Source: M55B112 sp040880545
GTDB taxonomy: Bacteria; Bacteroidota; Bacteroidia; Bacteroidales; GCA-2748055
DNA length: 64,000 nucleotides
Reading direction: 5' to 3'
NCBI GenBank assembly: GCA_040880545.1
Contig: JBBDIE010000099.1
Coordinates: 47,296 to 111,295, forward strand
Position numbers and translations under genes: made by a program. Positions 53,997 through 62,288 of this stretch are shown piece after piece (position 1 is the first letter of the stretch; the number at the start of each line of letters is the position of its first letter). The notes below the pieces were generated by a model. The model made no database searches. It worked only from the letters and a program-made list of their open reading frames with translations, and was not told where the DNA came from.

Positions 53997-54333
53997 CCAT
54001 ATCGCATTTTCCGGAGAAGATTGCTCCGGGTTCAATGGCAAGTTTGCTGGTTTTGATCTCTCCATAAATCCGTGACATGGATCTGAGAGAAAGCAACTCT
54101 TCAATGACTATCCGCCCTTCTACCACTCCTTCTACTTCACAATTCCTGCATTTGATCTCACCATTCACTTTCCCTGATTGTCCGATAAAGACTTTTCCTT
54201 TTGTAGTCAGATTTCCGATTAGTATACCGTCAAAACGAATATTCTCATTGGAACTGATATTCCCCTCAATTGTGGTCCCTACGCCGATCAAGTTGATCTT
54301 ATTGGTATTTTCTGGTTCAGCAACTTTAGCCAT
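53947..54333 (-). CDS. Bactofilin (polymer-forming cytoskeletal protein)
   Basis: 128 residues. The DUF583/bactofilin right-handed beta-helix core runs from ~12 to 105 with repeated hydrophobic-Gly steps: GVGTTIEGNISSNENIRFDG, LIGNLTTKGKVFIGQSGKVN, EIKCRNCEVEGVVEGRI, SRIYGEIKTSKLAIEPGA. Ends in GDK with a short Pro/Lys tail. Bactofilins self-assemble into filaments without nucleotide and can attach to the membrane. It is the first gene of the leftward cluster that continues into atpZ-I-B-E-F-H-A-G and overlaps atpZ. Confidence 0.9.
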   Translation of the reverse strand: MAKVAEPENTNKINLIGVGTTIEGNISSNENIRFDGILIGNLTTKGKVFIGQSGKVNGEIKCRNCEVEGVVEGRIVIEELLSLRSMSRIYGEIKTSKLAIEPGAIFSGKCDMGGKKEPVNQPTEKGDK

Positions 54334-54416
54334 AATTCTGAAATATTATTATTGAAGATCATGATTTGTTTACAACGCCTAAAGATAGAAAATATTTTTC
54401 TAGATCTTAACTTAGT

Positions 54417-54442
54417 TAGAGTCTGTCCATAAAGTAGTGTGG
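54417..54442. repeat. Copy of the 33.16-kb repeat
   Basis: TAGAGTCTGTCCATAAAGTA through GTG matches the complement of 33166-33191 and its loop with three changes in 26 bp. It is directly joined to the next repeat. Confidence 0.5.
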
Positions 54443-54486
54443 CTGCTGAAAAAGTCTGTAGCGCATCAGATACAAGGCGTCAAAGC
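54443..54486. repeat. Partial copy of the 12-kb MITE right end
   Basis: CTGCTGAAAAAGTCTGTAGC and the following 24 bp match the complement of the right end of 11897-12133 with three changes in 44 bp. It abuts the fabH stop (54494). A truncated remnant. Confidence 0.6.
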
Positions 54487-54493
54487 CCGGGAT

Positions 54494-55483
54494 TTATTTG
54501 GAATCGTATGCCCATTTTAGGTAAAGCGACCCCCAGGTGAAACCTCCACCGAAGGCGGCAAGAATGATATTATCACCCTTTTTCATCTTCGATTCGTACT
54601 CCCACAAACAAAGCGGTATCGTGGCAGCCGTTGTGTTCCCGTATTTTTCGATATTGATCATCACCTGCTCCTTTTTGATTCCCATACGCCTTGCCACGGC
54701 CTCTATAATTCTCATATTTGCCTGGTGGGGCACAAGCCAATTTAATTCTGCAGGCTTGATGTTATTACGTTTCATAATATCCACAGAAACGTCTGCCATT
54801 TTTGAAACTGCCACCTTAAAAACTGCCTGGCCCTCCTGAAATACGTAATGTTCACGGTTATCAACTGTTTCATGTGAGGCCGGACGAAGGGAACCACCGG
54901 CTTTCATGTGAAGATTTGTATAACCACTTCCATCGACTTCCAGAATGCTGTCTATTATACCCTCCCCGTTTTCCACCGGTTCAAGCAATACAGCGCCGGC
55001 ACCATCACCAAATAACGGACAGGTGGTTCGGTCGGTATAATCGGTTATGGCCGACATCATATCTGCTCCCACCACGATCACTTTTTTGTGCGAACCGCTA
55101 CTGATAAATTGTTGGGCAGTTGTAAGTGCAAACAAAAATCCGGAACAAGCAGCAGAAAGGTCGAATGCCCAGGCGTTTTTTAGTCCGGCTTTATGACTGA
55201 TCAGCGTGGAGACAGCAGGAAAAACCATATCAGGAGTGATTGTAGCCGTTATGATCAGATCGATTTCTTCCGGTTTGGTTCCGGTCTTTTCAAGTAATCC
55301 TTTAACTGCTTCTGTTCCCATGTCAGAAGTGGCCAGCCCTCCTTTGAGTATCCTGCGTTCCTTGATGCCGATGCGCTGCATGATCCATTCATCCGTGGTA
55401 TCGACCATGGTACTTAATTCATCATTGGTCAGTCTGTATTCCGGAACCCAACCATGTACACCTGTAATTCCTGCGGCAACCAT
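54494..55483 (-). CDS. fabH: 3-oxoacyl-ACP synthase III
   Basis: 329 residues; condenses acetyl-CoA with malonyl-ACP to begin fatty-acid synthesis. The active-site triad is present: Cys in SAACSGFLFALTTA, His in WLVPHQANMRI and Asn in EKYGNTTAATIPL. Also GDGAGAVLLEP and the GFTWGSLYLKW end. It lies 2 bp after plsX, in the DUF177-rpmF-plsX-fabH order common in bacteria. Confidence 0.97.
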   Translation of the reverse strand: MVAAGITGVHGWVPEYRLTNDELSTMVDTTDEWIMQRIGIKERRILKGGLATSDMGTEAVKGLLEKTGTKPEEIDLIITATITPDMVFPAVSTLISHKAGLKNAWAFDLSAACSGFLFALTTAQQFISSGSHKKVIVVGADMMSAITDYTDRTTCPLFGDGAGAVLLEPVENGEGIIDSILEVDGSGYTNLHMKAGGSLRPASHETVDNREHYVFQEGQAVFKVAVSKMADVSVDIMKRNNIKPAELNWLVPHQANMRIIEAVARRMGIKKEQVMINIEKYGNTTAATIPLCLWEYESKMKKGDNIILAAFGGGFTWGSLYLKWAYDSK

Positions 55484-55485
55484 AC

Positions 55486-56430
55486 TTATTGATTAAAAGT
55501 TTCTTTTATATTTTCTATCAATCCTGATTCAACAACATTCACTGTCTGAAGGATCATGTTTTTTATAGCCTTATCATTCGATATGCCATGTCCGATAACC
55601 AGTGGTGCCTGAACACCCAGAACGGGCGTTCCGCCAAAGTTCTCAAAATTAAACATTTCAAAATAACCATTACATACCTTTTTCGCAGAAATTAACTTAT
55701 AAAAAGCTTCCGCCTCCTTTAATACAATGTTTCCAATAAATCCGTCGCACACTACAACATCACTTTCATCTTTAAGAAAAAGAGCATTGGGCTCCAGGTT
55801 TCCGATAAAATTAAATTCTTCCGTTCCCGACATCAGTTGATAGGTGCTCCGTGTAACCAGGTTACCCTTTTCCTCCTCTTCACCGATATTCAATAATGCA
55901 ACACGCGGATGATCGATCTGATGCACAAATTTGGAATAGAGACTACCAATCAGTCCGTACTGATAAAGCACATCGGGCCTGGCATCAGGATTCAGCCCAA
56001 CGTCAAGAATCAGGGAATCGGGGCCCTCGAAATTTGGTATGGTTGCAGAAATTGCAGGCCGCATGACGCCCGGAATCGGTGAGATGATCTGCATGGCGCC
56101 AACCAGCATTGCCCCTGTATTTCCTGCACTGCAGAAACCATCCAGTTCCTTTTTCTTCAATAATTTCTGCCCCAGGAAAATACTGGCCTCGGGGAATTTT
56201 GACAATGACTTCAGGGGGTGATCACCCATCTTAAGCCATTGATCCGTATGAATTATTTCAAATGGTGAAATGTCCAGACCCTTTTCCCTGCCATAGGACT
56301 CAATGGTATCCTTGTGTCCCAAAAATATAATTTCCACATTGGAGGGTAATTCTTCCCTTGCAAGAAGACTTCCTTCAATAGCAGCACCAGGGGCAAAATC
56401 CCCTCCCATAATATCAATACCTATACGCAT
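55486..56430 (-). CDS. plsX: Phosphate acyltransferase PlsX
   Basis: About 314 residues from the ATG at 56430 (an upstream ATG adds 7). Converts acyl-ACP to acyl-phosphate for phospholipid synthesis. Motifs: RIGIDIMGGDFAPGAAIEG, the GDHPLKSLSKFPEASIF region, FCSAGNTGAMLVGAM and VVCDGFIGNIVLKEAEA. Part of the rpmF-plsX-fabH operon. Confidence 0.96.
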   Translation of the reverse strand: MRIGIDIMGGDFAPGAAIEGSLLAREELPSNVEIIFLGHKDTIESYGREKGLDISPFEIIHTDQWLKMGDHPLKSLSKFPEASIFLGQKLLKKKELDGFCSAGNTGAMLVGAMQIISPIPGVMRPAISATIPNFEGPDSLILDVGLNPDARPDVLYQYGLIGSLYSKFVHQIDHPRVALLNIGEEEEKGNLVTRSTYQLMSGTEEFNFIGNLEPNALFLKDESDVVVCDGFIGNIVLKEAEAFYKLISAKKVCNGYFEMFNFENFGGTPVLGVQAPLVIGHGISNDKAIKNMILQTVNVVESGLIENIKETFNQ

Positions 56431-56460
56431 AATGCGTTGCAGGGCTTCCAAGTGGAAGAT

Positions 56461-56655
56461 CTAGCCCAGATCAGCCTCGTTATCGATTACCAGTTTCCCT
56501 TTATAGTAAAGGTTGCCATCCACATAATAGGCACGATGACGCTGATGTACCGTTCCGGTAGTAGAGCAGGTTGACAATGTAGGGGCCTCGGCCTTATAAT
56601 GCGTACGCCTCTTATCCCGTCTTTGTTTCGATGTTTTTCTCTTCGGATGTGCCAT
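56461..56655 (-). CDS. rpmF: Ribosomal protein L32, zinc-free type
   Basis: 64 residues, 50S subunit protein. The start AHPKRKTSKQRRDKRRTHYK is diagnostic. The zinc-ribbon positions are largely lost: only one Cys (TLSTCSTTGTVHQRHRAYY) remains where C+ forms carry four. Such C- variants occur in other Bacteroidota. It precedes plsX and follows the DUF177 gene by 5 bp. Confidence 0.97.
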   Translation of the reverse strand: MAHPKRKTSKQRRDKRRTHYKAEAPTLSTCSTTGTVHQRHRAYYVDGNLYYKGKLVIDNEADLG

Positions 56656-56660
56656 GCCTT

Positions 56661-57188
56661 TTAATTTTTATCCATTAATTTTTTTAAATCATCCCAACGG
56701 GGATCAGTTTTTTCAGTTTTTTCAGTTACAAGATGCTGCTCAAGTCTTTTTATCATCGTTTCGTTACATCCACTTTTCCCACTGGTATCGTCGGGATGCA
56801 CCCTTTTTACCGGAAGTGCGAGAACCAGGTATTCATACAGAAAACCTGACAGTTCCAACTGATTATCTTCTTTCGCCACAACAACCACATCTTCAGTCAA
56901 CTCCTCAAATTGTGATCCGTATTTCACAAACAACCGTTGGCAAGTGTTTACCGGATACGGAAATGACTCAAGACACCTGTCACAAATCACTGTTAACTCC
57001 CCGTTCAGTTCAAAATCAAGTGTTAGTCCGTCCGGCCTCCTGCCCACGCGAACAACCGCCCCAATTCTGCCTCCTTCCCACTCAATACTTTTAAAATCCC
57101 TGAAAAACGAATCCCCCAACGAATACTCAAACGTTTCAGTCTCCTCTTTAATTCCGGAAAAATGAATTACATATTCAGATTTCTTCAT
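56661..57188 (-). CDS. DUF177 (YceD-like) protein
   Basis: About 175 residues from the ATG at 57188 (one at 57215 adds 9). DUF177/YceD proteins almost always precede rpmF and are linked to 23S rRNA/50S metabolism. The conserved pair of Cys is in ICDRCLESFPYPV, and ELNGELTVICDRC is a typical family segment. An acidic stretch FEELTEDVVVVAKED follows. First gene of the operon rpmF-plsX-fabH. Confidence 0.9.
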   Translation of the reverse strand: MKKSEYVIHFSGIKEETETFEYSLGDSFFRDFKSIEWEGGRIGAVVRVGRRPDGLTLDFELNGELTVICDRCLESFPYPVNTCQRLFVKYGSQFEELTEDVVVVAKEDNQLELSGFLYEYLVLALPVKRVHPDDTSGKSGCNETMIKRLEQHLVTEKTEKTDPRWDDLKKLMDKN

Positions 57189-57321
57189 CGCAATACGTCG
57201 AATTTCGGGTTGCAAAAGTAAAAAAACTTATGATATAAAAAAAATAATTTCCAATCATCGGGAAAGTTTATTTTACGCAGTCATGGTCGTTGATTTGCCG
57301 TGAAAGGAACAGTAAAAAGCG

Positions 57322-57699
57322 TTAATTCAGAACCTCGCCAATGGTATCAATCAGTGAATCTATAAAAAAGTCATCTTTGGTCAGAAACCGTTCGGCTCCT
57401 TTTTGAATAAATTCCTGCAATAACTCCTGTGATCCATATGCAGTAAGTACAATTACCGGAACTTTTGCATCAATCCCCTTGATTTTTTCCAGGGTTTGTA
57501 TACCATCCATTTTGGACTCACCTACACCAGAAAGCTGATGATCCAAAACAATCAGATCAGGGTTCAGGTTCAAAGCTTTCAGGCAATCCTCCCCGGATTC
57601 AAATGACCGCACATCATATTGTTGCCGACTCTGGAACGTATATTCCAACAGGTTGATTATCATTTTATCATCGTCAACAAAAAAGATCAGTTTGCTCAT
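57322..57699 (-). CDS. Single-domain response regulator
   Basis: 125 residues: only a CheY-like receiver. The acidic pocket is D9-D11 (FFVDDDK), the phosphorylated Asp is D53 (LIVLDHQL), then T86 (LTAYG) and K108 (LTKDDF). There is no output domain, so it works as a phospho-relay carrier or binds a partner protein. No histidine kinase is adjacent. A ~357-bp gap separates it from the divergent permease gene. Confidence 0.93.
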   Translation of the reverse strand: MSKLIFFVDDDKMIINLLEYTFQSRQQYDVRSFESGEDCLKALNLNPDLIVLDHQLSGVGESKMDGIQTLEKIKGIDAKVPVIVLTAYGSQELLQEFIQKGAERFLTKDDFFIDSLIDTIGEVLN

Positions 57700-57911
57700 A
57701 ACTCCATATTGAATACCACCAGGAAATCAACCTTTATTTCTGTTGAATTTAATCAACATTTTGTAAAAGTAACATTTTTTTTAAAAACCAAATCCCGGCT
57801 TATATTGCTTTTCTCTTTCAAACACACAATTATAAGAGTATTATTTAGAATACATAGTTGCATAAAAGCGTGTGATTACATGAAAACCCGGGCTGTCTAA
57901 TGTATAAAAAC

Positions 57912-57925
57912 GTTCGGTATCGTAC
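57912..57925. promoter_or_regulatory. Palindromic operator-like site upstream of the permease
   Basis: GTTCG-N4-CGTAC is an inverted pair with one mismatch, about 90 bp upstream of the sigma54-like promoter, the usual distance for an enhancer site of a sigma54 activator. The rest of the gap 57700-58056 is AT-rich with no other clear element. Confidence 0.3.
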
Positions 57926-58003
57926 ACCAGGTAATTAAAAAAGAACACTTTAATCATATTGTGAATTGCAATTATGCACTGAATGATTGACCTTTACAAG
58001 GTT

Positions 58004-58018
58004 TGGCATATCTGTTGT
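58004..58018 (+). promoter_or_regulatory. Sigma54-like promoter of the permease
   Basis: TGGCAT-N5-TTGT resembles TGGCAC-N5-TTGC; the -24 GG is present but -12 reads GT. It lies ~38 bp before the start codon. An alternative housekeeping-type promoter, TTTG (58002) with TAAACTTG (58022-58029), overlaps it. Confidence 0.3.
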
Positions 58019-58056
58019 ATTTAAACTTGAATTATCAACCTAAAAAACCTCTAAAC

Positions 58057-60501
58057 ATGTCTCTGATTAAAAGTTACTTCACCTCGTTGTTCAGATACAG
58101 TATTAAAGACAGGTTCTATGCACTTCTGAATCTCCTGGGGTTAGCCATCGGCATGGCATCTGCCATTCTGATATTTCTCTACATCCAGAATGAAATGTCA
58201 TTCGACAAGCACAATGAACATCATGAACGTATTTACAGGCTGGAAGCAGATTTTTTTATCAGTGGAAAACAGGACCTGGCAGCTATAACGCAGATTCCGC
58301 TGGCTCCGACACTCAAGGATGAGTATCCTGAAATTGAAGATATGACACGTATTCTTCCCCGTGAAGGATTGTACTTTCGAAATGGAGAGGATGTTTTCAG
58401 GGAGGACAGCCTGGCAATGAGTGATTCTACCATATTCAACATATTTTCCATTGACATGGTACAGGGGGATAAAAGAACCGCACTTACCGAGCCATTAACC
58501 ATCGTAATCAGTGAAAGCCTTGCCCAAAAATATTTTGGAAGTACTGATGTGGTTGATGAAAGCCTCAGAAATCTGAATGGAAGAGTTTTTCGGATTACCG
58601 GAGTTTTCAGGGACCTGCCAAAGAATTCACATCTGAGGTTCAATGGCCTGATTTCCTCCAAAACCATGGAGGAGGAGATGGGAAGTGAACGGTTTAACGA
58701 CCGCTCATCAGGATCGTTCTGGAATGTGGCTGCCTATTCCTATGTGATTCTGGCAGAAAATACAACTCCACAAATGGTGTTGGATAAATTCCCCGCGTTC
58801 TATGACAAATATATGCGTGAGCTGGGTGACCAGCTGGATGCTTCATTTGAGCTGCGCATGACCAATATTGCAGATGTACACTACCAGGGTACCGAACTGG
58901 GATGGGATCTCCCAAAAGGTAATATGAATTACATCTATATATTGGGCATTATTGCCGTATTTCTGGTGTTTATTGCCGGCATAAACTATACAAACCTCAC
59001 TACCGCCCGGGCTGCAAGAAGAGGTAAGGAAATAGGAATCAGGAAAGTTGGTGGTGCAAGTAAAGGCATTTTGAGAAAGCAGTTTCTCGGGGAATCTATT
59101 ATAACATGTATTATGGCAGGGATCGTTGCCCTTTTATTGATAATTTTGCTGTTGCCAACTTTCAACGGCTTTTCGGAAAAGACCTTTGGCCTGCATGATA
59201 TTTTTCAGCCGGAAATTCTGCTGTTCATAGCTGGACTTACCATCTTTACCGGGTTCTTATCGGGGCTCTACCCCGCCATCTACCTTTCATCGTTCAATCC
59301 TGTGGCAATCATGAAAGGAGGATCCGACGGGTTGAAGGAGAAGGGACTGTTGAGGAGGGTGCTCGTGGTCTCACAATTTGTAATATCTGCATTTATGATC
59401 ATTGGAACCATCGTGGTTGCAACCCAATTGAATTATATCCGGAATAAGCCGTTGGGGTTTGATAAGGACAGAATTATTACGGTACAGTTGAACGATTCTG
59501 CCATTGTAAATAATGTGGAGGCATTTAAAGAAGAGCTGATGAGAAATCCTGTAATTGAGGGTGCTGCTCGTTCAACGTCTGTACCTGGCAGGTTCTTTGG
59601 AAAATCAGTCATGACCGTGGAGTCAGGAGAAGGAGAAATGCAGGAGAAAACAGTAAACAGCTGTTTCGTGGATTACGATTTTATTGATGTTTATGGTCTT
59701 ACACTGAAGCCTCAGCCGAATGCCAGAAATTTCAGTAAGGATTTCGGTTCCGACCCGCAATCTTCATTTATCGTAAATGAGGCTGTAGCACGAGAATTCA
59801 ACCACGGCGAAGCTTCTGTTGGTAAACGTTTCAGGCCCGGCGTCGTCATAGATGGCCAGGGACTCGATGAAGGAAAGATCATTGGGGTGCTGGAAGACTT
59901 CCATTATGCTTCTTTGCATAATCCTGTGAATGGTATCGTATTAAGGGTAAATGAGGGTCAGTTCCTGAGAACTCTCTCTGTAAGGTTTGCTGAAGGAGAG
60001 GGAACTAAAGCGTTGGAATGGATCATGAAAACCAGGGAAAAATTTAATCCTGCCTATCCCATCGAATATGCATTCATTGCTGATGATATAGAAAAGCTGT
60101 ACACCCAGGAGCGAATTATTTTTAGTCTGTTTATAGCCTTCACAACACTTGTACTGATTATTTCCGCCATCGGCCTGCTGGGATTGTCATCATTCATGAC
60201 AGCAAAAAGAACCAAAGAAACAGGCATTCGCAGAGTTATGGGAGCAACTCAAAATCAGATACTTGCGCTTTTCCTGACCCAATTTTCCAAGTGGGTCATC
60301 ATCTCCAATATCGTGGCATGGCCACTGGCGTGGGTGGCCATGCAGCGGTGGCTTGAAAATTTTGAGTTCCGTAAAGATTTCCCTTTTTGGTCCTTTGCCG
60401 TATCTTTGCTTGCATCAATTGTTATTGCAATTATAACTGTGAGCTGGCAATCGGTCAAGGCATCACGCATGGATCCGGCCCGTTCGCTTACATCGGACTG
60501 A
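58057..60501 (+). CDS. FtsX/MacB-like ABC transporter permease
   Basis: About 814 residues from the ATG at 58057; an earlier frame-open stretch from 58003 adds 18 residues that do not look coding. Architecture: N-terminal TM (LLNLLGLAIGMASAILIFLYI), a large MacB periplasmic domain, three TM with ARAARRGKEIGIRKVGGASK, a second TM/periplasmic half, and a C-terminal FtsX block ending TKETGIRRVMGATQNQIL and the tail WQSVKASRMDPARSL. The two Gly/Arg-rich turns are the coupling helices that contact an ATPase. No ATPase is encoded nearby, so it must use a partner elsewhere. Start of a short unit with the aminotransferase 4 bp downstream. Confidence 0.9.
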   Translation: MSLIKSYFTSLFRYSIKDRFYALLNLLGLAIGMASAILIFLYIQNEMSFDKHNEHHERIYRLEADFFISGKQDLAAITQIPLAPTLKDEYPEIEDMTRILPREGLYFRNGEDVFREDSLAMSDSTIFNIFSIDMVQGDKRTALTEPLTIVISESLAQKYFGSTDVVDESLRNLNGRVFRITGVFRDLPKNSHLRFNGLISSKTMEEEMGSERFNDRSSGSFWNVAAYSYVILAENTTPQMVLDKFPAFYDKYMRELGDQLDASFELRMTNIADVHYQGTELGWDLPKGNMNYIYILGIIAVFLVFIAGINYTNLTTARAARRGKEIGIRKVGGASKGILRKQFLGESIITCIMAGIVALLLIILLLPTFNGFSEKTFGLHDIFQPEILLFIAGLTIFTGFLSGLYPAIYLSSFNPVAIMKGGSDGLKEKGLLRRVLVVSQFVISAFMIIGTIVVATQLNYIRNKPLGFDKDRIITVQLNDSAIVNNVEAFKEELMRNPVIEGAARSTSVPGRFFGKSVMTVESGEGEMQEKTVNSCFVDYDFIDVYGLTLKPQPNARNFSKDFGSDPQSSFIVNEAVAREFNHGEASVGKRFRPGVVIDGQGLDEGKIIGVLEDFHYASLHNPVNGIVLRVNEGQFLRTLSVRFAEGEGTKALEWIMKTREKFNPAYPIEYAFIADDIEKLYTQERIIFSLFIAFTTLVLIISAIGLLGLSSFMTAKRTKETGIRRVMGATQNQILALFLTQFSKWVIISNIVAWPLAWVAMQRWLENFEFRKDFPFWSFAVSLLASIVIAIITVSWQSVKASRMDPARSLTSD

Positions 60502-60504
60502 TCA

Positions 60505-61314
60505 ATGGAAAATAGAAGGGGTAGTGTTATTATTCTGAATGGAACCTCTGTCGGAGCATCTGAATTCAATCCGGATGCTTCCAAAGGTATTTATTATGAA
60601 GTTATCAGGCTGATCAACGGGCAATTTCTGTTTCTGGATGACCATCTTGAACGGTTGAAATATTCCTGCAGTAAGGCCGGGCTTGCCTGTCCTGAAAAAG
60701 AAGAGATCCTGCAGACGCTGCAGTTACTGGTGGAAAAGGAATCCATAATCGACGGGAATGTGAAGCTTGTGGTATTTCAGCAACGGGAAAGGATACATCT
60801 GGGAAGTTTCTTTGTACCGCATTTCTTTCCTTCGGATGTAGATTACCAAACCGGGGTCAGGGTCATGACCTATGCATTCGAGCGTCCCGATCCCACCATA
60901 AAAAAATGGAACGAAAATTTCAGGAACAATGTGGGCCGGTTTATCCGGGAAGAAAATATTTATGAAGCTATTTTACTGAATGAAGCGGGAGAGCTTACAG
61001 AGGGAAGCCGCTCAAACCTGTTTTTCACAGACCCGGGGAACAGGATCATAACTGCACCGGAAGGGATGATCCTTTCGGGGATCACCAGGAAATATGTACT
61101 GAAGATCTGTGACGGGGAAGGGATAAAGATCATCGAAAAAGCGGTTACCAAAGCAGAGGCAGCCACCATGAAAGGTTGTTTTATTTCCGGCACCTCACCT
61201 ATGGTTTTGCCGGTAAGGGAGCTGGATGAACTGGAATTTGACCCCCGAAATATGGTGTTGAACCGCATCATGGCTGCCTATAAAAAGATGATTCATACCA
61301 CGGGAGAGGTTTAA
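60505..61314 (+). CDS. Class IV aminotransferase / aminodeoxychorismate lyase-like
   Basis: 269 residues, PLP enzyme of fold type IV. It has the substrate loop YEVIRLINGQFLFLDDHLERL, the PLP Lys region PTIKKWNENFRNNVGRFI, the conserved GELTEGSRSNLFF and GMILSGITRKYVLK. The length equals E. coli PabC. The sequence does not settle between 4-amino-4-deoxychorismate lyase (folate) and branched-chain or D-amino-acid aminotransferase. It follows the permease by only 3 bp and probably shares its transcript; the pairing has no obvious logic. Confidence 0.85.
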   Translation: MENRRGSVIILNGTSVGASEFNPDASKGIYYEVIRLINGQFLFLDDHLERLKYSCSKAGLACPEKEEILQTLQLLVEKESIIDGNVKLVVFQQRERIHLGSFFVPHFFPSDVDYQTGVRVMTYAFERPDPTIKKWNENFRNNVGRFIREENIYEAILLNEAGELTEGSRSNLFFTDPGNRIITAPEGMILSGITRKYVLKICDGEGIKIIEKAVTKAEAATMKGCFISGTSPMVLPVRELDELEFDPRNMVLNRIMAAYKKMIHTTGEV

Positions 61315-61346
61315 TTCCAAAACATTTTTTTATTTTTGTCCTCCCC

Positions 61347-61421
61347 GGGGCATTAGCTCAGTTGGTTTAGAGCGCTTGCTTGACAGGCAAGAGGTCACTG
61401 GTTCGAATCCAGTATGTCCCA
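61347..61421 (+). tRNA. tRNA-Val (anticodon GAC)
   Basis: 75 nt. Acceptor GGGGCAT/ATGTCCC, D arm GCTC..GAGC, anticodon stem CTTGC/GCAAG with loop TTGACAG giving GAC, T arm ACTGG-TTCGAAT-CCAGT, discriminator A; CCA is not encoded. Lies 32 bp after the aminotransferase stop. Confidence 0.95.
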
Positions 61422-61447
61422 CTTCACCCACCAGTATTCCGTCAATA

Positions 61448-62098
61448 TCAGTCCTCAACAACCGCCTGGTACATTGTGGCAAATGCAGTCTGGATCCAAA
61501 TCAGTGAGATGATTACTCCGAAGAACAAAACAATTAAGCCAAGGATTGCAATGAAAAATGCCAGAATCCCCATCAGAAAGATCTGCCAGCCATGCCCTTT
61601 GGTCATTTCCCAACTCCTGGTCAGTGCTTCTGTTACCTCCATTTCCCTGTCAATAACCAGGTAAGGAACAAAGGCAAGCCTGCACGCGAAAATAATTCCC
61701 GGCACGATCAGCATGATTATTCCTATACCGATGATGAGGCCAACCACTAAATTTGCAGCAACAGCATTCCAGTAATTACGCTGAAACACTTCGAACATAT
61801 CCCTGATCTCAAAAGATTCTCCCCTTACGGCCTTTAGAAATACCCACTGGGTACTGTACCCGATAGGTCCGGCTATGAATAATCCAAAGCCGATACCAAA
61901 AAATACAACGGGTAAAAGAAACCATTCAAATTTATCGGTTTCCCATTGAAACATGGCGGTAGGTCCTGATATAATCGCATATAAGATGGTGACTACAAAA
62001 AGGCCTATAAATGATTTCCACATAATGTTCCAGCTAACACTATATGCATCACCTGCATATGGTGAGAGTTTTTGCTGATTGTTATTTAATACTTCCAT
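61448..62098 (-). CDS. Multi-pass membrane protein of unknown function
   Basis: About 216 residues from the ATG at 62098. Five or more hydrophobic helices (SFIGLFVVTILYAIISG, FLLPVVFFGIGFGLFIAG, VAANLVVGLIIGIGIIMLIVPGII, IFLMGILAFFIAILGLIVLFF). The segment IIFACRLAFVPYLVIDREMEVTEALTRSWEMTKGH (parts) is the pattern of DUF975/glycerophosphodiesterase-membrane-domain proteins, where a loop follows VPGI. Function unknown; such proteins are often stress or envelope-associated. Divergent from the LuxR-type regulator. Confidence 0.8.
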   Translation of the reverse strand: MEVLNNNQQKLSPYAGDAYSVSWNIMWKSFIGLFVVTILYAIISGPTAMFQWETDKFEWFLLPVVFFGIGFGLFIAGPIGYSTQWVFLKAVRGESFEIRDMFEVFQRNYWNAVAANLVVGLIIGIGIIMLIVPGIIFACRLAFVPYLVIDREMEVTEALTRSWEMTKGHGWQIFLMGILAFFIAILGLIVLFFGVIISLIWIQTAFATMYQAVVED

Positions 62099-62125
62099 AA
62101 TAATTGTTGTTTGATTATGGATCAA

Positions 62126-62222
62126 AAGTAGGACTAAATTCCTGCCGATTTTAACGACCAAAGTAGTATTCTGAAAAATCCAACTAAAGTATTGGGTTCC
62201 CCTTGAATCTACTTAAGTAGGA
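62126..62222. repeat. Four AAGTA-type direct repeats in a divergent control region
   Basis: AAGTAGGA (62126), AAGTAGTA (62161), AAGTATTG (62187) and AAGTAGGA (62215) lie in the same orientation at spacings of 35, 26 and 28 bp between the membrane protein and the LuxR gene. They may be binding sites of that regulator. Confidence 0.4.
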
Positions 62223-62288
62223 TTTTCGCGGGAGGTTGCCAGGAAACATTTCAAAAGTTATAAATTGCAGTTCGAATATGAATTTATT

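Noticed and set aside
58057..61314. Antimicrobial export or peptide biosynthesis locus (permease plus PLP enzyme)
   Set aside because: No ATPase, membrane-fusion protein or precursor peptide gene is nearby; the pairing looks incidental.
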